From Mytilus trossulus (taxonomy: Eukaryota; Mollusca; Bivalvia; Mytilida; Mytilidae), in the NCBI RefSeq assembly GCF_036588685.1, contig NC_086386.1, positions 46,919,878-46,983,877 on the forward strand: DNA of 64,000 nt, read 5' to 3'. A model generated the notes under the pieces. That model did not search any database. It was given only the letters and a program-made list of their open reading frames with translations, and was not told where the DNA came from. A program made the translations under genes and the position numbers. Numbering within the stretch: the stretch's first letter is position 1; each line of letters opens with the position of its first letter. Shown piece after piece: positions 60,801-64,000 of the stretch.

Positions 60801-63800
60801 TACTTCATCAAAAACTACCTTCACCAAAAACTTTAACCTGAACTTCGCACTATCATTTTCTATGTTCAGTGGACCATAAAATTGGGGTCAAAACTATATT
60901 TTGGCATTAAAATTAGAAAGATCATATCATGGGAAACATGTGTACTAAGTTTCAAGTTGATTGGACTTCAACTTCTTAAAAAACTACCTTGACCAAAAAC
61001 TTTAACCTGAAGCGAACGGACGCACAGACGGACGCACAAACGGATGAACGAACGGAGGCACAGACCAGAAAATATAATGCCCCTCTACTATCGTAGGTGG
61101 GGCATAAAAAAACATACTCGAAAGTGGTTCATTTTTTGAACAAATTAGTGCCACACATAGGTATTTTTTTTGCTCTATGCTGAAAGCCTCACTGTGACTT
61201 TGAGATGAAGAACAGAAAATAAAGTGCTGTACCTTTGATTTATGTGTGTTTTTGCACTGTTTGTTCTGATTTTGTGTCATGAATAGATAATTCATATTGT
61301 TTGTTTTTCTATAATGGTTTCATTTAACCATCTAATACAGCCAAGCATATGACTACCAAATAATAGTATTTTTTTTTATTAAATGATACTTACCATTCCC
61401 AACATTTCTGGGGCAAGGTCTACTACTTTATATACATGGCTATATACAATGAGGAATAAAAACCAGCTGGCTATACTACCCCAGGTGGCTAAATGTGTTA
61501 ACTGAAAAAGAAATATCAGCTATATGAGTGATTGCACTGGAATCTTTAGCAATGTTTTATGTATCCACAATCCTGTAAAAAAATTGTAAATGCATTTCTC
61601 CAAATGTTACAGAACTAATATGTCAGTATAGTTTTTTATAACTTGTGGTTGACTTGTTCTTAAATTTTCATATGTTCCTTTTGTAACCATGATGCACACT
61701 TGAGTTCTCAGATTTATTATTTGTTATGGAGTGAAATTTTTATTTTTTTAAATGCTTACTGGGAAAGAATGTCAATGTTTGACAATTTATCAATTTAATA
61801 TCATACCTGCCAACTTTTCAAAATGCCCATGGGGGTTTTGTGTGCAAGATGGCTGTCATGGTCACAAAAAACCTTCAAGGGTGCCTTTAAATACATTTAT
61901 ATGTTGTTATTTTGCTTCTTCATACTTTTGTAAGCCCAAAGTCATTGTAAAATTAATTATTTTGTTTAAAATTGTGGACAAAATTGCTCTTTGAATATTT
62001 TAATTTGGGAGCCTCCATGGGGGAACCCCCCTGTGGCAGGTATGCAATATATAAAGAAAAAGAAAAACCACTAGTGTGGTACAATATTTCTTGCTTCTAT
62101 TTAGTTTTTATTGTAGGAATCTTTTTCTCTGATGATTATCAAATAAATTGCCATTTTTGTTAAAGAAAAATCTCCTTTGAGTGCCTTCCACATTTCAACT
62201 TTCTATATCATACAAATATAAATGTGTCAATTTCTCTAACACCAGTTTAATATCCTTTTAACATAGCCAATTATCTATTGACATCATTGCAACCACACAA
62301 TTTATTTTTAACAATAGGTCCAGAAACGGTTAAATTGCCACATAATTACATTAATTGTTTTTAACACTGGATGTGGTAGAAAAATCTATCTTAATCACCT
62401 AACCTGATTTTTTATCTTGCAATTTAGAACAAATACTACTTTAATATTTGTGTGCAGTATGAGACACATTGTTAAGAAACTTACCCATGTCCAAGCACTA
62501 GTTTCTAATCCGGCTTTTAAACATACAGTTACTACTACATACTGAAATAGAAATGTATCGAACAATGATGAAGATGAATGGTTGCTTAATGTCCAGTGGC
62601 AAATTATTATGAATATTTGGGACAAGAACATCTAAATGTAATAATGTAATACGAATATTAACCCTGTTTTGTACTAGTTCAACATGCTGAGCTGAATTTT
62701 AAATGTGCTAGGTCACAAGGTTATAGACAGCAGGAAGACATATTACCCTACCTGGACACATTATTCTGACTTAGCTCTTACTCCTAAATGCTGAGTACCT
62801 TGCAGAAAAGGCAGCAAATAATGAATTTAAAGTATTAAAGGTTTGATACAGCTGGAGTTCAAACCAACAACCTCCCGAACTAGAGGTGTACACACTACCA
62901 CAAGACCATCCAAGTAGTATATTAAATACATTTAATGAGAAATTAAATTACTGTGGATTCATTTATTTTTGTGGGTACCAATTTTCGTGGATAAAGTAAA
63001 ACTTGTATGTTTAAGGATATTTGTTTTCATGGTGGTGGGGAGGTCTGCAATACAAGACAATAGAAAATTTGTCATTCGTTGAACATTTAATTTCGTGGTT
63101 TACTTGTACCCACAAAATCAACAAAAATTGGTATCCAACTAATAATAATGAATCCGCAGTATGATATTTGTATTTAAGTTCTAATTTTAATTGATTTCTG
63201 CAAGGCTAGGTTTGAATAACTAAGAATTCACACATTAACAAAATAGACTAGGGGACAAACAATAGGTTTTTTCAAGAATTTATTTCATTGTATTTGATCA
63301 GCTCATTCAATTTCATTGTAAATGTTTAAAAAATTCTTAGTTCACAAATGATGTTTTACCTAATAAAAAGCTGTATTCAAACCAACAACAAGAATTTCAA
63401 AATAAAATTTTGTTAGATATTAAAGAGCCATGTTTTAAAACATATCATGAAATAGAGATAACCAATACAAAATGTTATCCAGTTACAACCTACAATGTAT
63501 ATTGGCACTACATATTTTTACTTACGGTATATACAAAATTTCCTAAAAATAAATAATCTCCTACTTTTCCGTCTGAAAAGGCTACATCTGAAATATGAAA
63601 TATGAGTATTATGAACAATTTGTCGAAGCAATTTTAAAAACTAAATTGTAAAATGTGGAAGTTTAAATATATATCATAATATTTAATTGTAATAATTCAA
63701 TTTATCACTTATTTATCAGGCTTCTCTTGTGCAAATCCAACCTATTTTATAAGCATTCCTTTTTTTTAGCAAACTAAACATAGTCATTACTGCGTTGTTT

Positions 63801-64000
63801 CATTAATGTTGTCAATCTTTTTGTGTATGACTAAGATAAATTGCTTTTATTTTACTAAAAGCAGTAAACAATACATTTTCATAGTCGTACATCAACTTTT
63901 GTTATATGTTCATTGATAAAAGAATATTGTGCCAAACTTACCATGTTTTAAAGATAAGACCGGTAGCCAAAATAATAAAACAGAATGAAATATTGAATTA
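45810..64000 (-). CDS. ATP8A: ATP8A-class P4-ATPase (aminophospholipid flippase), C-terminal exons; 5' part outside window
   Basis: Membrane ATPase moving phosphatidylserine/ethanolamine to the cytosolic leaflet, known to need a CDC50 partner. Minus-strand exons, 5' to 3': 64000-63942 (partial), 63587-63526, 62541-62485, 61501-61394, 59042-58954, 57511-57432, 52539-52519, 47792-47749, 45863-45810 (TGA 45812-45810). All are GT-AG and phases join without gaps. The pieces read: HSVLLFWLP (end of TM7), DYLFLGNFVYT with YVVVTVCLKAGLETS (TM8), THLATWGSIASWFLF (TM9), IFWMGLFLVPFTCLI (TM10), LTETARLLRNVF in the cytosolic tail, a Pro/Ser linker, GYAFSQEEHG, and AELIRYYDSS near the end. GYAFSQ is the conserved autoinhibitory motif of this class. 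The catalytic DKTGT core lies beyond the right edge. About 200 residues are visible. Confidence 0.93.
47035..47200 (-). repeat. Dispersed mussel repeat (GATTGCCAATG family), inverted, in ATP8A intron
   Basis: Reverse complement of the family start: TGTCTCATTGGTATCATACC, GCTCATTGTTGAAGGC. On the + strand just before it, at 46,895-47,000, three to four short CGGGTCAAAGTTATTAA units occur. Confidence 0.6.
47621..47719. repeat. Imperfect 40-bp inverted repeat beside an ATP8A exon
   Basis: Arms 47621-47660 and 47680-47719 pair with few mismatches (AGATTATCATTGGTCATCTC against GAGATGATCAACGATAATCT). It lies about 30 bases beyond the GYAFSQ exon, inside the intron next to its donor site. Confidence 0.75.
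48191..48222. repeat. TTGA/TTTA microsatellite
   Basis: A run of TGAT units passing into TTTATTTATTGATTG in an ATP8A intron. Confidence 0.8.
49029..49610. mobile_element. Long-TIR MITE flanked by TTAA
   Basis: A 582-bp element in an ATP8A intron. Arms of about 180 bp, 49029-49210 and about 49,438-49,610, are inverted copies starting GGTTCATGTGGACCCTATGG. TTAA stands directly outside both ends (49025-49028 and 49611-49614). The TTAA target is that of piggyBac-like transposases. No coding capacity. Confidence 0.8.
50361..50529. repeat. 84-bp tandem duplication
   Basis: Two adjacent copies starting GACTTTAACTGTTACCTGAT at 50364 and 50448, with only a handful of differences. Confidence 0.85.
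50685..51739 (+). mobile_element. Tandem-core element with terminal hairpin, copy 2
   Basis: Same start (CAAGAGTGCACACACTGAAA), same monomers of about 140-155 bp and same end as 25,609-26,677. The terminal hairpin is CTGCGAC (51713-51719), loop AAAA, GTCGCAG (51724-51730), followed by GCTCTACAA. A 61-codon minus frame at 51,536-51,721 is inside the repeat and is not a gene. Confidence 0.7.
52519..52539 (-). other. 21-nt microexon of ATP8A encoding a Pro/Ser linker
   Basis: On the minus strand it is flanked by TTTCAAACAG (acceptor) and GTAAGTTG (donor). With phase 1 at both ends it adds PPSPTPS between GPDQP and HGYAFSQ, so inclusion and skipping are both in frame. Confidence 0.8.
52700..52918 (-). 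mobile_element. Short deletion derivative of the AATGATTT-type element
   Basis: Left part (GAGCGCAGCTGGATATGACC, ACAGAGGTCCAACCCTGAAC) matches the outer end of the large element at 55,545 and the right end is TTGCAGTCGTATAAAAA. The tandem cores are missing, leaving about 215 bp. Confidence 0.65.
53558..54000. mobile_element. Long-TIR MITE flanked by TA
   Basis: About 443 bp in an ATP8A intron, with inverted arms of about 160 bp beginning GAATCATATTCAAAACAGTG; TA stands outside both ends (53556-53557, 54001-54002). The arms include GGTCCTGGCCATTGATTGAC and the AGGTGAACGTTTGTC block. No protein. Confidence 0.8.
54112..55053 (+). mobile_element. Tandem-core element with palindromic start and terminal hairpin
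   Basis: Begins with the perfect 16-bp palindrome GGGTTCCGCGGAACCC (54114-54129) then AGTGTCTCGCC. Four monomers of about 190 bp follow (starts near 54229, 54421, 54616, 54808; each with CTAAGTCCATTT, TTTACTTCTGGATA and AAGCTTCTGTC). It ends with GCCGCCGACGGAATGTAGGA, the hairpin TTCGAC/GTCGAA (55028-55033, 55038-55043) and GGCTCGACAA, the same terminus as the 26.7 kb element. Confidence 0.75.
55531..57318 (-). mobile_element. Tandem-core element related to the AATGATTT-type insertion, inverted
   Basis: Reverse orientation of the elements at 9.8 and 17.7 kb: starts AACCAGATGCTCCGCAGAGC, then CTTTATACGACCGCAGAGG, the roughly 130-bp and 160-bp monomers in reverse order, and ends GCGGTCGTATAA. 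One 160-bp monomer fewer appears to be present. No clear 8-bp duplication could be seen here. A 71-codon frame at 57,164-57,379 is not a gene. Confidence 0.75.
57511..57634. repeat. 62-bp tandem duplication covering an ATP8A splice acceptor
   Basis: TCTATAAAAAATATTCTATT occurs at 57511 and again at 57573, followed in both by near-identical sequence. On the minus strand it doubles the acceptor (TTTTTTATAG) of the exon 57511-57432. Confidence 0.85.
57750..58121 (+). repeat. Tandem-core element (CAAGAATGTGTCC family), copy 1
   Basis: Starts CAAGAATGTGTCCATAGTAC and carries about two monomers with TCTATGTTCAGTGGACCG, TAAAATTAGAAAGATCA and AAGTTTCAAG blocks; ends near GACCGACAGCTGAAGGTACA. The 3' hairpin end is missing. 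Confidence 0.65.
58122..58953. other. ATP8A intron, nothing recognised
   Basis: AT-rich intron sequence between the exons at 57.5 and 59.0 kb. Confidence 0.4.
59964..60207 (+). repeat. Tandem-core element (CAAGAATGTGTCC family), copy 2, truncated
   Basis: Starts CAAGAATGTGTACCCAGTAC, has one monomer, and ends at GACTGACAGACCATAAATG, where it abuts an inverted GATTGCCAATG-family fragment (60,209-60,312). Confidence 0.65.
60209..60312 (-). repeat. Dispersed mussel repeat (GATTGCCAATG family), inverted fragment
   Basis: GGCCGTACGGTGACC followed by TGTCTCATTGGCAATCATAC and CACATCTTC, the reverse complement of the family start. Confidence 0.7.
60643..61106 (+). mobile_element. Tandem-core element (CAAGAATGTGTCC family), copy 3, complete end
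   Basis: Start CAAGAATGTGTCCATAGAAC then GGATGCCCCACTCGCACTAT; two monomers; a run of CGGACGCACAGACGGACGC; the end GCCCCTCTAC/GTAGGTGGGGC forms a hairpin at about 61,079-61,103, followed by ATAAAAA. ATGCCCCAC near the start and GTGGGGCAT at the end are inverted copies. Confidence 0.7.
61502..62484. other. ATP8A intron, nothing recognised
   Basis: Intron between the TM9 exon and the upstream TM8 exon. Frames of 60-80 codons here lack any recognisable feature. Confidence 0.4.
62951..63159. mobile_element. MITE with CTGTGGATTCATT termini and TA duplication, copy 2
   Basis: Left end CTGTGGATTCATTTATTTTT, right end AATAATAATGAATCCGCAG, TA on each side (62949-62950, 63160-63161). Related to 43,514-43,727; lies in the ATP8A intron between the exons at 62.5 and 63.6 kb. 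Confidence 0.8.

Noticed and set aside
61002..61295. 97-codon minus-strand frame with PFVHPFVRPSVRPF repeats
   Set aside because: Reading of the CGGACGCACAGACGG run of a tandem-core repeat.

Overview
The window looks like bivalve mollusc nuclear DNA, most probably a Mytilus mussel. It is AT-rich, the genes are split by GT-AG introns, there are no bacterial-style operons, and it carries many interspersed repeat families typical of mussel genomes. Naming the genus rests on recognising those repeats, not on a database search.

Region 1 (about 1-23,870) is a head-to-tail array of four HMGB-type genes on the + strand. Each has four coding exons with the same phases (0, 2, 0), two HMG boxes and an acidic tail, and a start codon a few tens of bases after a 3' splice site, so the first, non-coding exon lies further upstream. 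A near-identical unit of about 7.9 kb runs from around exon 3 of copy 2 to exon 3 of copy 3 and is repeated from exon 3 of copy 3 to exon 3 of copy 4. Copy 3 therefore appears to be a hybrid with a copy-4-like front and a copy-2-like end. Copies 2-4 have lost the first redox cysteine of HMG box A, and copy 2 has a GC-AG intron.

Region 2 (about 23,900-45,700) is mostly repeats and AT-rich DNA. The only gene-like content is a + strand secreted-protein gene of the short-chain collagen C4-like type at 35.1-36.1 kb. Its signal-peptide exon, a Cys-containing exon and a frameshifted C-terminal piece are visible, but the middle is missing. A more decayed C-terminal relic lies at 39.4 kb. Tandem-core repeats, the GACGAAACGCG family and several MITE-like elements fill the rest.

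Region 3 (about 45,810-64,000) is the 3' part of a minus-strand gene for a P4-type phospholipid-flipping ATPase of the ATP8A class. Nine exons are visible, covering the end of membrane segment 7 through segment 10 and the cytosolic C-terminal tail with the GYAFSQ autoinhibitory motif. The 5' part lies beyond the right edge. A 21-nt in-frame microexon encodes a proline/serine linker directly before GYAFSQ. The introns hold MITEs and several tandem-core elements with terminal hairpins that resemble non-autonomous Helitron/Helentron elements.

No prokaryotic system, CRISPR array, viral gene, tRNA or rRNA was seen.
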